Shown in pieces: positions 52,789-62,622 of a DNA stretch of 64,000 nucleotides (position 1 is the stretch's first letter; the number at the start of each line of letters is the position of its first letter). The position numbers and the translations under genes are program-made. The stretch spans positions 620,001 to 684,000 of the forward strand of contig NZ_QLLK01000001.1 of NCBI RefSeq assembly GCF_003259505.1. The letters run 5' to 3'. This stretch comes from Algoriphagus yeomjeoni (GTDB taxonomy: Bacteria; Bacteroidota; Bacteroidia; Cytophagales; Cyclobacteriaceae). The notes below the pieces were generated by a model, which was given only the letters and a program-made list of their open reading frames with translations, did no database searches and was not told the origin of the DNA.

Positions 52789-54672
52789 ATGCAAAAACTA
52801 TCCTTTTTACTCACATTTTGTTTAATTTCTTTTTTCAGTTACACTCAGGAAATCAAAGAATCAACCTTTAAATCTGAGATTCAAGAAGTCACCGTATTCC
52901 TTTCTGGAGCACAAGTTTTTGAAACGTCCAGTGGACAGATCTCGGCCGGGGAGTCATTTATTTTGATCAAGGGACTTTCTCCCTATGTGGATGAAAAAAG
53001 TATTCAGGTCAAAGGAATGGGAGATTTTACGATTCAGGCAGTTAATAAGCGATTAGACTATTTATCTGAGCAAAAGACAGGTGAAAAAGTGAAGACGCTT
53101 CAGGACTCTATTTTGGCTATTCAAAGAAATCAAAGCATTGAAATGGCCCGTCTGGAAGTTTTGAAAGAAAAGTCCAGTCTGCTAAATGCCAATAAGAATA
53201 TCGGAGGAACTCAGAATGGAGCTAGCCTGACAGAGTTAAAGCAGGCGATGGATTTTTACGATGCCGAGTTGATGAAAATCAAGACGGAGGAATTGAAAAT
53301 CCAGGCGAATCTTCAAAAGGAAAATGAAGAAATGAATAGGCTAAGTAATCAGATAGCTGCTATGCAAGAATCTGCCAATGAGTCTACTTCCGAAATCAGA
53401 ATCCGAGTAAAAGCTGAAAGAGCAGGAAGCGCCACTTTGGAAATCAACTACCTCGTCGCCAATGCAGGATGGTATCCGAAATACGATGTGCGGGTGAAAG
53501 ATGTGAGTTCTCCTCTCTCGCTGACTTACAAAGCTGAGGTTTATCAAAATACAGGTGTGGATTGGAAGGATGTCAAACTGAGGTTTTCTAATGGCAATCC
53601 AAATCAAGGTGGTCAAATACCTGATTTAGAAAAATGGGAGTTGAATTTTGCCAGATTGACCACTTTCAATCCTAGAAGTCAAAACTTCGGTTCAGTTTCT
53701 GGGAAAGTTGTTGATGCGATGAACGGAGAAGGAATTCCGGGTGCAACTGTGATGGTGCGGGGCACAACCATAGGAACAGTAACCGATATAGATGGCAATT
53801 ACTCTCTAACCTTACCTTCTGGGGCTAGTCAATTAAGTGTGTCTTTTATTGGTTATCAGCCTAGAGATATAGCGATTAATTCCTCTAGAGTGAATATTTC
53901 TCTTCAAGAAGATACTATGGCTCTGGAAGAGATAGTTGTTGTAGGGTATGGAACTCAAAATAAGAAAGCTTTAGAAGGCAAGGTTTCGGGTGTTAAAATT
54001 AGAGGTACTAGTTCCCTGAATTCTTCCCCAGCTCAAGCGCTGGAGACTTCCGTAGTAGAAAACCAAACTACTGTAGAAATAGAAGTTGCTGAGCCTTACT
54101 CGATCAAATCCAATGGTGAGAAAACATTGGTTGATTTGAAAAACTACCAAGTCGATGCTTCCTACAGTTATTCAGTTGTTCCAAAGCTTGATAACGATGC
54201 CTTCTTGATCGCTGAGATTGCAGACTGGAGTCAATACAGTCTGCTGGAAGGAGAAAGCAATTTGTACTTTGAAGATGGTTTTGTAGGCCGTTCCATTCTT
54301 AATGGTTCTTCCCTTCAAGACACGCTGGAGATTTCCATGGGACGGGATAGGAGTATTGTGATCCAGCGGGATAAAAACGATGAATTCTCCAAAAAGAGAG
54401 CAATAGGCTCCAATATCACTGAAAGTCGAGAGTACGTAATTACCGTGAAAAACAATAAGTCTCAAGCTGTGACACTCAATGTGGAAGACCAGATTCCTGT
54501 TTCTGTAAATTCAGATATTTCTGTAGAAGCCTTAAATCTTTCAGGGGGAAAACTAGATGCGAATACAGGAATAATGACTTGGACAATAACGCTTCAGCCT
54601 GGTGCCCAGCAAGAGCTCAAATTCCAGTATGAGGTGAAATACCCTAAGCGGGAAAAAGTGATTTTGGATTAA
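52789..54672 (+). CDS. DUF4139/MuiA family protein with inserted carboxypeptidase-regulatory-like domain
   Basis: From ATG 52789 (627 aa) a signal peptide (MQKLSFLLTFCLISFFSYTQ) is followed by the DUF4140 head (IQEVTVFLSGAQVFETSSGQ), a coiled coil (about 80-205) and the DUF4139 barrel (LEINYLVANAGWYPKYDVRV, ...WKDVKLRFSNGNP). The barrel is interrupted at about residues 303-395 by FGSVSGKVVDAMNGEGIPGA-type CarboxypepD_reg repeats and a SusC-like EEIVVVGYGTQNKKALEG piece, then resumes (VEIEVAEPYSIKSNGEKTLV). The upstream ATG (52726) does not make a signal peptide and was rejected. It is probably envelope-located; the function is unknown. Confidence 0.88.
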   Translation: MQKLSFLLTFCLISFFSYTQEIKESTFKSEIQEVTVFLSGAQVFETSSGQISAGESFILIKGLSPYVDEKSIQVKGMGDFTIQAVNKRLDYLSEQKTGEKVKTLQDSILAIQRNQSIEMARLEVLKEKSSLLNANKNIGGTQNGASLTELKQAMDFYDAELMKIKTEELKIQANLQKENEEMNRLSNQIAAMQESANESTSEIRIRVKAERAGSATLEINYLVANAGWYPKYDVRVKDVSSPLSLTYKAEVYQNTGVDWKDVKLRFSNGNPNQGGQIPDLEKWELNFARLTTFNPRSQNFGSVSGKVVDAMNGEGIPGATVMVRGTTIGTVTDIDGNYSLTLPSGASQLSVSFIGYQPRDIAINSSRVNISLQEDTMALEEIVVVGYGTQNKKALEGKVSGVKIRGTSSLNSSPAQALETSVVENQTTVEIEVAEPYSIKSNGEKTLVDLKNYQVDASYSYSVVPKLDNDAFLIAEIADWSQYSLLEGESNLYFEDGFVGRSILNGSSLQDTLEISMGRDRSIVIQRDKNDEFSKKRAIGSNITESREYVITVKNNKSQAVTLNVEDQIPVSVNSDISVEALNLSGGKLDANTGIMTWTITLQPGAQQELKFQYEVKYPKREKVILD

Positions 54673-54694
54673 TTGGAACTTCTGTAAAAAATCC

Positions 54695-54730
54695 AAAAAG
54701 GGGTTAATCTAGCTAGATTAACCCCTTTTT
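54695..54730. terminator. Perfect 36-bp palindromic bidirectional terminator
   Basis: AAAAAGGGGTTAATCTAG is followed directly by its exact inverse complement, between convergent genes. Confidence 0.93.
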
Positions 54731-54754
54731 ACTGGATTAGATCGTATTAATTGT

Positions 54755-55978
54755 TCAGTTCATTATCCAATAGTTCAGATAGCCAGAGGGAGTTTCCAGC
54801 ACCACTTTGAATATCTCCGACTGGGTTCCATTGAGGGAAAATGTCTTTTTCTCATCGTTTAAATCCACATCCCCAACTAGCCAATAATTATCCAAGCCAC
54901 CAGTCTTGAAATTGTTGGTTGTCGATACCCAAACTCTTCCTTTTTCGCTGTCAGAAAGGGATTTCCAGCTCATTGAGATCTCCCCATTTTTCAATTCAGC
55001 TTTTAGGTCACTTGCATCCACTGGACCTATGAAAGGAGTGCCATCCAATTCCATTGCTATTTTCTTTGGAATACTGAGCTCTAGATGACTTGCCATAGAA
55101 GGCAGGATATCCACCATTTCTGGTGTTTCCTGGAAATGGGAATTGGTGTTTTTTGAATTGGTGACTATCCATGTAGCACGCTCTCTGGCACTATGGCCGC
55201 CATGACCAAACCCATCATCCGTTCTTCCGTGATCTGTAGTGATGACTATCAGCCAATCTTCACCGAAGGTATCCTCCCTATATTGAATAGCGTCCCACAC
55301 ACGTCCGATTTGAACATCCGCTTTTTTGACTCCATCGATCATTTCAGGACTGTTGCCAAAGCCATGTCCCATATCATCGGAATATTCCAGGTACATCCAT
55401 GATAAATCTGGAGCTTCCGCAGAGATGTAACGGGCAGCTTCTTTGGATACAGCTTCATCGATTTTATGGATATAAATTCTGTCATCACCATGTGGGAAAT
55501 TCAAGGTATCCAGTTCCATCCCATCAAAATAATAGTCGAAAACAAAGCTTTCAGTTTCCGGTAAATTTGCTCCAACCAGCTTGGTCCTATTGTCTAACCA
55601 AGTAGAGAAAATTGCTGTTTTTTTTGTTGGGGCAGCCTCTTTTAGCATCCTAAAAATAGTCCAGTAGTTATAATTCGGCGCCTTAATACTATTTCCCCAG
55701 ACATTATGTTTGTTTGCCCAGACGCCTGTTAATAGTGAATTATATCCAACTGCTGAAATAGTAGGCGTCTGCGAGTATCCACCTACTTCGCCTCCCATAC
55801 TTGCTTTGGTGAACCCACCTATAGCGCTAATCTTATCTATATTTGGAGTAGGTACTGTGTCTAGCACATCTGCGGGAATTCCATCCAATATGACGAATAG
55901 TACCTTTTTGGTGTTTTTTTGAGTACATCCTTGAGCCACCAGTAGAATCAGTGAAGCGACGATTAGAATTCTTTTCAT
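54755..55978 (-). CDS. Secreted alkaline-phosphatase-superfamily phosphodiesterase (type I PDE/nucleotide pyrophosphatase)
   Basis: This 407-aa protein starts with a lipoprotein signal (MKRILIVASLILLVAQGC, Cys18). Metal and nucleophile motifs are VLFVILDGIPADVL (first Asp), QTPTISAVGYNSLLTG (Thr nucleophile region), YSDDMGHGFG (Asp/His) and TTDHGRTDDGFGHGGH (Asp/His/His). This is the ENPP/type I phosphodiesterase layout, which cleaves phosphodiesters or pyrophosphates. A C-terminal beta domain follows. It lies 90 nt downstream of susD on the same strand, with a hairpin between, so it is likely part of the susCD unit. Confidence 0.88.
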   Translation of the reverse strand: MKRILIVASLILLVAQGCTQKNTKKVLFVILDGIPADVLDTVPTPNIDKISAIGGFTKASMGGEVGGYSQTPTISAVGYNSLLTGVWANKHNVWGNSIKAPNYNYWTIFRMLKEAAPTKKTAIFSTWLDNRTKLVGANLPETESFVFDYYFDGMELDTLNFPHGDDRIYIHKIDEAVSKEAARYISAEAPDLSWMYLEYSDDMGHGFGNSPEMIDGVKKADVQIGRVWDAIQYREDTFGEDWLIVITTDHGRTDDGFGHGGHSARERATWIVTNSKNTNSHFQETPEMVDILPSMASHLELSIPKKIAMELDGTPFIGPVDASDLKAELKNGEISMSWKSLSDSEKGRVWVSTTNNFKTGGLDNYWLVGDVDLNDEKKTFSLNGTQSEIFKVVLETPSGYLNYWIMN

Positions 55979-56019
55979 TCTTGATTTATATTTTTAATAT
56001 ATGTTTCCTACATATGAAA

Positions 56020-56046
56020 GTGGCCTGACTGTTAGAGTCAAGCCAC
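56020..56046 (-). other. Intergenic hairpin between susD and the phosphodiesterase gene
   Basis: GTGGC-t-TGAC pairs with GTCA-g-GCCAC on the minus strand, with no T-tract. It is more likely an mRNA stability or processing element than a terminator. Confidence 0.6.
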
Positions 56047-56068
56047 CTTCGAATTTCAGAGTTGTAAT

Positions 56069-57862
56069 TTAATTCCAGCCAAAAATCTGATTCAAATTTG
56101 GATTCAAAGTCACTTGCTGAATCGGAATTGGACGATAATAGTATTTTGGTTCCTCAAAAGTTCTGGCTTTTGTTTCAGTCACCATCATTCCGCCAGCTTC
56201 TCCATTCTCCAAGAACACATCAACATTCTCATCGATAGTACCTGCTTTGTAATAAACCAGAGTTACTCCGAGGCTATTTTTCTCCTTTTCATCTCCCACA
56301 GGGATATTCGTGTCTTTACCTACCAAGATCACATCTTCAATGCCATCGCCTGTCAAATCATACTTACCTAAGCCAGCGAAGTACATGCCCTGAGGAATAT
56401 TTTCGAATAATTTGCCAGCTGACCATCTCATTAAGTCATCGTATCTATATCCTTCCACTGCAAACTCAATTCTTCTTTCTCTTCTGATTTCCAAAAGAAC
56501 TCCAAGATTGGATCCTCCTACATTTGGATACTTCTGAACCAGAAATGGATCAGGAGACATATTGGCATCAGTCATAATCAAATCAGGCATTCCGGCTCTT
56601 TGTCTTAATACATTGACTGTCATATCGAGGTCAGCTTGAGTTAATTCATTCATCTCGACTTTTGCCTCTGCGTATGTTAGCAAAACTTCCGCATACCGAT
56701 AAACAGGAAAATCTGCGCTTGATATCGCAATGTTGTCCGTTGTGTTTTGGTATCCTTTTATCTGGTGATATCCAGTAAAGTTCTTATTCAAATTTTGAAT
56801 ATAGGGAGTTGAATTTGGCTCACGAATCCAACCTGGATACACCAAAGTCTGCATCATTCGTGGATCTCGATCTTTAAATTCCTCTACAAACCCAAGCTGC
56901 ATGTGATTAGGTACTGAGGAATAATACGAACCATCTTTCATCAAATAACTCATAACCAAATCTCTAGATGGAGATTGCTCATAGTCACCGAATACTCCTG
57001 TATTTACATTCGACCCACGATCTTTGTTTGCATCATAAGGATTTACAAGTATCACTTCTGGGTTACCCATTAGATCCTGACTGGTGAACAATTTAGCGTA
57101 ATCGTTTTCTGGGTTCCCCGTGGAGTAAATAGAAAACTTACCAGAATCCATCAGTTCCTTGGCGAGATCTCTGGCTTTTTGCAATAATGTAGCCGAAGAA
57201 GCTTCTAACCCTAACTCACTGTGATATTTTCTATAGGTTCCTTCGTAAAGTGCCAGACGAGAATAAAAGGCTTTTACTGCTGATAGGCTAGGTGTTCCGG
57301 TAGGGACAGATTCTCTTACATGGCTTACTGCATAATCCAAATCTGCCATTACATTAGTCATCACCATCTCTCTGGAATCACGACCCTTGTAAAGTTGCTC
57401 TTGGTCACTTGGATCAAGGGTGTTCTCATACCATGGTACATCAGAATACCTTTTTACCATACCGAAGTAAAACATAGCTCGGTAATATCTGGCTAAGCCT
57501 ACGTAGTGTGCAATAGCCTCTTCAGAAGCCTGAGCTTTCTCATAATTATCAAGGAAATAATTTATGTTTCTCAATGTGCCCCAATTCCATCCCCCCGTAA
57601 TTGTTTGGGAAGTTGGATTTCCAGTTATGATGTTTTTGATTTCCACGGCGCCGGTAGTTGCCATGTTATCACTGCTTTGGTCACTTTGGTAGCTGCCTGG
57701 TCCAGGCATGGTGAGTAGACCATTTACATAGAGTTCTAGATCTTCTTCAGACTTGAAAAATTCTTCAGGGGCCACAGATGTCTGTGGATATCTATCTAGA
57801 AAATCATCGTTGCAGGATGACAAAGCCATGACTGCACCTATTAAAACGATATATTTTTTCAT
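56069..57862 (-). CDS. SusD/RagB family outer-membrane lipoprotein
   Basis: This 597-aa protein starts at ATG 57862 with a lipoprotein signal (MKKYIVLIGAVMALSSC, Cys17, then NDDFLDRYPQTSVAPEEFF, the usual SusD opening). The open frame extends 34 codons upstream toward susC, but that part is not a signal sequence. TPR-like helices carry VGLARYYRAMFYFGMVKRYS and DVPWYE; the late segment FPVYRYAEVLLTYAEAKVEM and EIRRERRIEFAVEGYRYDDL are diagnostic. SusD caps the SusC transporter and binds the nutrient. The substrate is not known from the sequence; no glycoside hydrolase is nearby. Confidence 0.95.
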   Translation of the reverse strand: MKKYIVLIGAVMALSSCNDDFLDRYPQTSVAPEEFFKSEEDLELYVNGLLTMPGPGSYQSDQSSDNMATTGAVEIKNIITGNPTSQTITGGWNWGTLRNINYFLDNYEKAQASEEAIAHYVGLARYYRAMFYFGMVKRYSDVPWYENTLDPSDQEQLYKGRDSREMVMTNVMADLDYAVSHVRESVPTGTPSLSAVKAFYSRLALYEGTYRKYHSELGLEASSATLLQKARDLAKELMDSGKFSIYSTGNPENDYAKLFTSQDLMGNPEVILVNPYDANKDRGSNVNTGVFGDYEQSPSRDLVMSYLMKDGSYYSSVPNHMQLGFVEEFKDRDPRMMQTLVYPGWIREPNSTPYIQNLNKNFTGYHQIKGYQNTTDNIAISSADFPVYRYAEVLLTYAEAKVEMNELTQADLDMTVNVLRQRAGMPDLIMTDANMSPDPFLVQKYPNVGGSNLGVLLEIRRERRIEFAVEGYRYDDLMRWSAGKLFENIPQGMYFAGLGKYDLTGDGIEDVILVGKDTNIPVGDEKEKNSLGVTLVYYKAGTIDENVDVFLENGEAGGMMVTETKARTFEEPKYYYRPIPIQQVTLNPNLNQIFGWN

Positions 57863-57971
57863 GTGTTTATTATTGAATTTTTTGATCACATGAAATCTGG
57901 CATAGTTGACAATCAGGTCTCTGTGAGATGCTTTTGTCATGCTTGATTTCATGATTCTCTTCATTTCTTAA

Positions 57972-60900
57972 TTACAAATCAACATTAACTCCAAATGAGA
58001 ATTTTCTCTGGAATGGGTAAGCCCATCCGTATCCGTCATTGATTGCTTCAGGATCTACAAAATTCTTGATTGGAGAGAATTCAAAAATATTCTCACCAGA
58101 TACGAATAGTCTGATTCTGCTAACCTTCAATTTTTCCAATACAGGAGCAGGGAAAGTGTAGCCCAGCGTGATGTTTTTTACTCGCAGGTAAGCTGCATTC
58201 TGAAGGTATCTCGTCTGGGAAATATCCAAACCTGAACCGTAGTTGTTATCTGCAAGCCAAGCCTGAAGAACAGGGTACTCGGCATCTAGATTTTGTTCAG
58301 CTAATCCAGCATCAATATAAGACTGGGAATGCTGTGCCATCAATGCATCGCTATCGGCTGAGCCTCTATAGAAGTCGAGGTTCCAAGGATAAACGTTAGC
58401 ATAAGGTTGTTGATAAGGTCCCCAGAAGAGGTAGTGTCTTGGGTAATAATCTCGTTTGCCCACACCTTGAAGGAATACTGAAAGGTCAAAGCCACTGAAG
58501 CTCATATCAAGATTGAAACCATAGCGGTATCTCGCACTGGTGTTGCCTATCAGTGTCAAATCTTTTGGGTCCTCAGCAGTTTGTCCACGCTCTATTTTAC
58601 CATCTCCATTAAGATCTTTATACTTTGGCCAGCCTGGAACTACGGAAATTGCCCCCCAGGGAACAATTGCTGATTGGTCCAAGGCAGCGATTTGGTCTTC
58701 GTTTTCCATGATCCCATCATTTACTAATCCCCAAATCTCACCGATTTGCTGACCAACTCTGTAATTTGAGAACAGTTGGTTTTCGTTTTGAAAACTGGTG
58801 ATGAAAGATTTGGAGTCAGAAAGGATTGCTCTTATTCCAAATTTGACCGGGTTGGAAGAGTTGCCTACTTGGTCTCTGTATCCCAAAGAAAGCTCAAAGC
58901 CTTTTGTTCTCAGGTCAGCTGCATTTTGCTTTGGAGGGCTGGTTCCAAGTACAGCAGGTAATTCCACGGGATCAGTTAACATTCCTTTGGTATCTCTAAT
59001 GAAATAATCAAAGGTACCGCTTATTCGATCACCCAACATTCCGAAATCCAAACCGACATTATTTGTGATTACTTTTTCCCAGGTATAATTAGTAGGATCA
59101 ACTGCCAATGAAGGAGATGAGGTGATTACAGTTTGTCTGTTCCCATTGATCAGGTAGCTAGAAAGTCCCGTAGGTAAACTCTGGATATAGCCAAAGTTGG
59201 ATACATTTTGGTTTCCTAGACTACCGTAAGATGCCCTAACTTTAAACGTAGAAACCACACTGGTCAAACCTGAGAAAAAATCCTCATCCATTACCAGCCA
59301 AGAGCCTGAGACAGATGGAAAGAAGCCCCAGCGATTATCACTCGGGAATCTTGAAGAACCATCATATCTACCGTTGATTTCAAGAATATATCGGTTTTTG
59401 AATGAGTAATTAATTCTTCCAAAACCACTTCGTAAAGCGTAGGTGCTATAAGATGGAGTGACAAACGCGTCTCCTGTTGTCAAGCCAATGTAAGGGAGAG
59501 AGGATGAAATGAGGACTCTTCTTTCCGCCTGAATGGTTGAGTATTCATAATTTTCCTGATTAAAACCTGCCAGTAGATCGAATTTATGATCTCCTAGAGT
59601 TTTGGAATACTTACCGAAAAGATCGAAAATCGTACCGATTAGTGTTCCATTTCTTTCGATCACAGAACCTGCTCCTCCTTCAGTTCTGACGTCATCTGGT
59701 CCAAATCCAATATTAAATTTTCTCTGATCCCAGTGATACTTCCACTGCTCTCTTTTGAAACTACCTCGACCTGTAAAAGTCAAGTCACCATCCATAAAGG
59801 AGGCTGTTGCCTGAATGATATTCTGAAAACCAATCATGTCTTCCTGATTTCTACCTCCGTCTACTAGTCTAGCGGCCAATCGTCCTGCACTAGTGTTTGC
59901 CCAAGTTTCATCTGGGTTGACAGCTACATCTGTAGGTTGTAAATAATAGATGTCTGTAATATCTGTAGAAGGATCTGCACGTTCGGTTTGGTAGATATTC
60001 AAGTTGTTGTCAACAGTCAGCCATGGCATAGGCTTCATATTTATCTTTGCTCTCAGGGAATAGCGATCCCAGTAATCCGGAGCAAGTTTATTCAGGCCAT
60101 TTTCTTTGGTGTAATCGCCAGAAACGTAATATCCAATTGGCATTTTACCCGAAGATTTACCACTGATAGAAAGACTTTGATTGGTCGAAAAACTAGAAGG
60201 ATTGAAAAAGTATTCATTCCAATTGTTGCTACCCATGTAAGCCCACAGATCAGGGTTGATAGGGTCTAGCCTAGTGTCTTCGATACTTGGATCTTCTGAG
60301 CGTTCTTTAGCCCATTGGTATTGCGCATCTGTGTAGTTCACATAGTCCCAAGGAGTGTTGTTGGTAGATGTTTCCAGCACTCGTGTATAGATGTATGGAT
60401 CAGTCACTGGCTCAGGTAGAACGGAAGGTTTTCCCCAAGCAAAAAAGCTGTTGTAGGAAATTTTTTGATTGCCTTCAGTACCATTCTTTGTTGTGATCAG
60501 TATCACACCAAAGGCAGCTCTTGCTCCGTAGATAGCTGCAGATGCTGCGTCTCTCAATACGGAGTAAGACTCTATATCAGAAGGACTTAGCCTTAATAAA
60601 TCGCTTTCATTTCCTGGGATCCCATCGATGACAATTAGTGGTCCACCACCATTGATTGAGGTAAAACCTCTAATATTAATATTTGGGACTGTACCGGGCT
60701 TTCCTCCTTGATATGTGATATTCAGGCCTGGGCTCATGCCCTGAAGGCCCTGGACTACATTTGCAATTGGACGCTTAGCAATATCTTCTCCTGCTAGTTG
60801 ATCTACAGCTCCAGTGACGTTTACTTTTTTCTGAGTACCATATCCGACGACTACGACCTGCTCAAGTAGTGTGTCCGATTCTTTCATCTCTATATCTATT

Positions 60901-61205
60901 ACTGATAATCCAGCAACAGGTCTTTCTATGGATTCGTATCCGATGAATGAATAAACTAAAACGGCGTCTTCAGAAGTAATAACTATGCTATAAGATCCAT
61001 CGAGATCTGTAATAGTTCCTTTTTGTGTTCCCTTTACCAGTACTGAAACTCCGGGCATGCCCAGACCTGACCTGTCGGTCACTTTTCCTTTCACTTCCCC
61101 TTGAGCAAGTGATTCAAAACAGATGGCAAAGACCATCAGAACTAGCAGTCCTAACCCTTTGCTTAGCCTGTTCCAAAATGCAGACGTTTGTAAAATTTCT
61201 CTCAT
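57972..61205 (-). CDS. SusC/RagA family TonB-dependent outer-membrane transporter
   Basis: This 1077-aa protein has a signal peptide (to about residue 35), a CarboxypepD_reg domain (EVKGKVTDRSGLGMPGVSVL to YSFIGYESIERPV), the TonB-contact/plug start LLEQVVVVGYGTQKKVNVTG, and the plug with NINIRGFTSINGGGPLIVID and SPSDIESYSVLRDAASAAIY. A 22-strand barrel ends QRKFSFGVNVDL. It imports a ligand held by SusD using TonB energy. The susD start lies 109 nt downstream. A 33-bp operator-like element sits 72 nt upstream of its start. Confidence 0.96.
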   Translation of the reverse strand: MREILQTSAFWNRLSKGLGLLVLMVFAICFESLAQGEVKGKVTDRSGLGMPGVSVLVKGTQKGTITDLDGSYSIVITSEDAVLVYSFIGYESIERPVAGLSVIDIEMKESDTLLEQVVVVGYGTQKKVNVTGAVDQLAGEDIAKRPIANVVQGLQGMSPGLNITYQGGKPGTVPNINIRGFTSINGGGPLIVIDGIPGNESDLLRLSPSDIESYSVLRDAASAAIYGARAAFGVILITTKNGTEGNQKISYNSFFAWGKPSVLPEPVTDPYIYTRVLETSTNNTPWDYVNYTDAQYQWAKERSEDPSIEDTRLDPINPDLWAYMGSNNWNEYFFNPSSFSTNQSLSISGKSSGKMPIGYYVSGDYTKENGLNKLAPDYWDRYSLRAKINMKPMPWLTVDNNLNIYQTERADPSTDITDIYYLQPTDVAVNPDETWANTSAGRLAARLVDGGRNQEDMIGFQNIIQATASFMDGDLTFTGRGSFKREQWKYHWDQRKFNIGFGPDDVRTEGGAGSVIERNGTLIGTIFDLFGKYSKTLGDHKFDLLAGFNQENYEYSTIQAERRVLISSSLPYIGLTTGDAFVTPSYSTYALRSGFGRINYSFKNRYILEINGRYDGSSRFPSDNRWGFFPSVSGSWLVMDEDFFSGLTSVVSTFKVRASYGSLGNQNVSNFGYIQSLPTGLSSYLINGNRQTVITSSPSLAVDPTNYTWEKVITNNVGLDFGMLGDRISGTFDYFIRDTKGMLTDPVELPAVLGTSPPKQNAADLRTKGFELSLGYRDQVGNSSNPVKFGIRAILSDSKSFITSFQNENQLFSNYRVGQQIGEIWGLVNDGIMENEDQIAALDQSAIVPWGAISVVPGWPKYKDLNGDGKIERGQTAEDPKDLTLIGNTSARYRYGFNLDMSFSGFDLSVFLQGVGKRDYYPRHYLFWGPYQQPYANVYPWNLDFYRGSADSDALMAQHSQSYIDAGLAEQNLDAEYPVLQAWLADNNYGSGLDISQTRYLQNAAYLRVKNITLGYTFPAPVLEKLKVSRIRLFVSGENIFEFSPIKNFVDPEAINDGYGWAYPFQRKFSFGVNVDL

Positions 61206-61276
61206 AAAATAGTGAATTGAGTAAGGTTTATTCAGTTATAATTCTCTTTCAAAATCAATTGAAAGTACAAAATTTT

Positions 61277-61309
61277 ATTGAACATTCATTCAATATTAAA
61301 TATTGATTT
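61277..61309. promoter_or_regulatory. Operator-like element, copy 1 (upstream of susC)
   Basis: TTGAACATTCATTCAA at 61278-61293 has TTGAA/TTCAA half sites around 6 nt. With flanks it matches copy 2 at 62623-62655 at 30 of 33 positions. It is the likely binding site of the TetR-family regulator encoded at 62721. Confidence 0.78.
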
Positions 61310-61565
61310 CTTTCAATCAAAGGAATTTTATTCCTAATAATCATATTATAATACTTGATTAACACTGAAACCCTAATATTCACATTTACGAAAAGCTACA
61401 ATAACACGAAGAGTGATTTGGAATTGGAGAGGATTATAGCATGATGTTGGGCCACATATAGTTATATATTATCTAGCCAAAACACTATATTTTGGCATGC
61501 ACACATTGAGAGTTCTTCAAATTATGTAGATGGTTATTTTTGGTATGCAAAGGATAGAAAGGAAA

Positions 61566-61587
61566 AGCCACCATAAAGTTGGTGGCT
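61566..61587 (-). terminator. Terminator after the metallophosphoesterase gene
   Basis: On the minus strand AGCCACC pairs with GGTGGCT (8-nt loop) followed by TTTTCC, 28 nt after the stop. Confidence 0.7.
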
Positions 61588-61614
61588 CTTGGCAAACATA
61601 GATATGCAGGGGTG

Positions 61615-62511
61615 TTACACCATCGGGAAATATTCATTTTCTACAGTTCCATCCGAATAAAGTTTGAGAATAGCAAAACCCGGAGGAGTCTCCAAATAGT
61701 ATTGCTTTCCAGCAGACTGATCATCTCCGTCACCCCACCAAAAACCGCTCAAAGCGCCATTGCAGAAATAGTGTACGTCGTTGTACCAGGCCCTGTCTAA
61801 CAGGTGCTGATGACCGCTAAGGCAGACACGTACTTTGTCTTTGTGCTTGTAGAAAAGAGTTTTCAATTCCTTATGGTCACTATGCTGCCCGCCTACCAAA
61901 GCATTGGTAATAGACGTAATGGGGAAATGCGACATGATAAGCGTCGGGGTATTGCTAGGCAAACTGGCAAGGTCATCTTCTAACCATTTCATCTGCTCTT
62001 CACCCAAGCTAATCCCTTCATGATTACCATCCAGGATAATAAAATGCCAGCCTTTTTCATCAAAACTGTAATAGGGAGCAGGTATATTCAACCGCCTAAC
62101 TACGTAGGGTTTACCGTACATTTCATCTTCTTTTGCCGGAGCATCCCACCAGGGATCATGATTTCCGATACAGCTATAGACTTTCGAATCTTTGATCTCC
62201 GCTCTAAACTGATCCCAAGCTTCCCATTGCTCTAGTGTCCGCTCTCGCGATACCTCGTCATACGATGCATCGTGTATGCTATCACCACCATTTAAATAAA
62301 AATCTGGCTTATGGATCTTAACTACCCTGAGCCAGTCAATTGCTCTGTTGGGAATATTTTCTTCTGGTCGGATGTGAACGTCTGTGATATGCGCAATCGT
62401 GAGTATTGGAGATCTTGAAGTGGCTTTTTCGGAGGCTTTCGCTGCTGCTATTGGAGCAGTCACTCCCATAGCAAGAGTGGCTCCACGGGCTAAAAACTTT
62501 CTTCTTTTCAT
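61615..62511 (-). CDS. Tat-exported calcineurin-like metallophosphoesterase
   Basis: This 298-aa protein has a twin-arginine signal (MKRRKFLARGATLAMGVTAP) so it is folded before export. The metallophosphoesterase blocks are present in order: AHITDVHIRP, NGGDSIHD, CIGNHDPWWD, MSHFPITSI and LSGHQHLLDRAWY. These give the two-metal site of phosphomonoesterases and phosphodiesterases such as the 3',5'-cyclic or GpdQ-like group. It is divergent from the TetR regulator and just upstream of susC. It could finish phosphoester cleavage begun by the phosphodiesterase. Confidence 0.92.
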   Translation of the reverse strand: MKRRKFLARGATLAMGVTAPIAAAKASEKATSRSPILTIAHITDVHIRPEENIPNRAIDWLRVVKIHKPDFYLNGGDSIHDASYDEVSRERTLEQWEAWDQFRAEIKDSKVYSCIGNHDPWWDAPAKEDEMYGKPYVVRRLNIPAPYYSFDEKGWHFIILDGNHEGISLGEEQMKWLEDDLASLPSNTPTLIMSHFPITSITNALVGGQHSDHKELKTLFYKHKDKVRVCLSGHQHLLDRAWYNDVHYFCNGALSGFWWGDGDDQSAGKQYYLETPPGFAILKLYSDGTVENEYFPMV

Positions 62512-62622
62512 TTGAGTGCTTTATTTGGAACGGATATTTGGGGCTTTAAGCTGCCTCCAAATTTTAACTCGAGCTATTAAACATTTAAAAGATTATTTTT
62601 ACAATTGATTTTAAAAGCATAA

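Larger units (their letters stand above)
61206..61614. other. 409-nt intergenic region upstream of susC
   Basis: It holds the susC promoter, the operator-like element (61277-61309) and the terminator of the metallophosphoesterase gene. The rest (61310-61560) is AT-rich with no open frame or RNA-like structure seen. Confidence 0.6.

Noticed and set aside
57863..57964. 34-codon upstream extension of the susD gene
   Set aside because: No hydrophobic signal; the lipoprotein signal starts at 57862.
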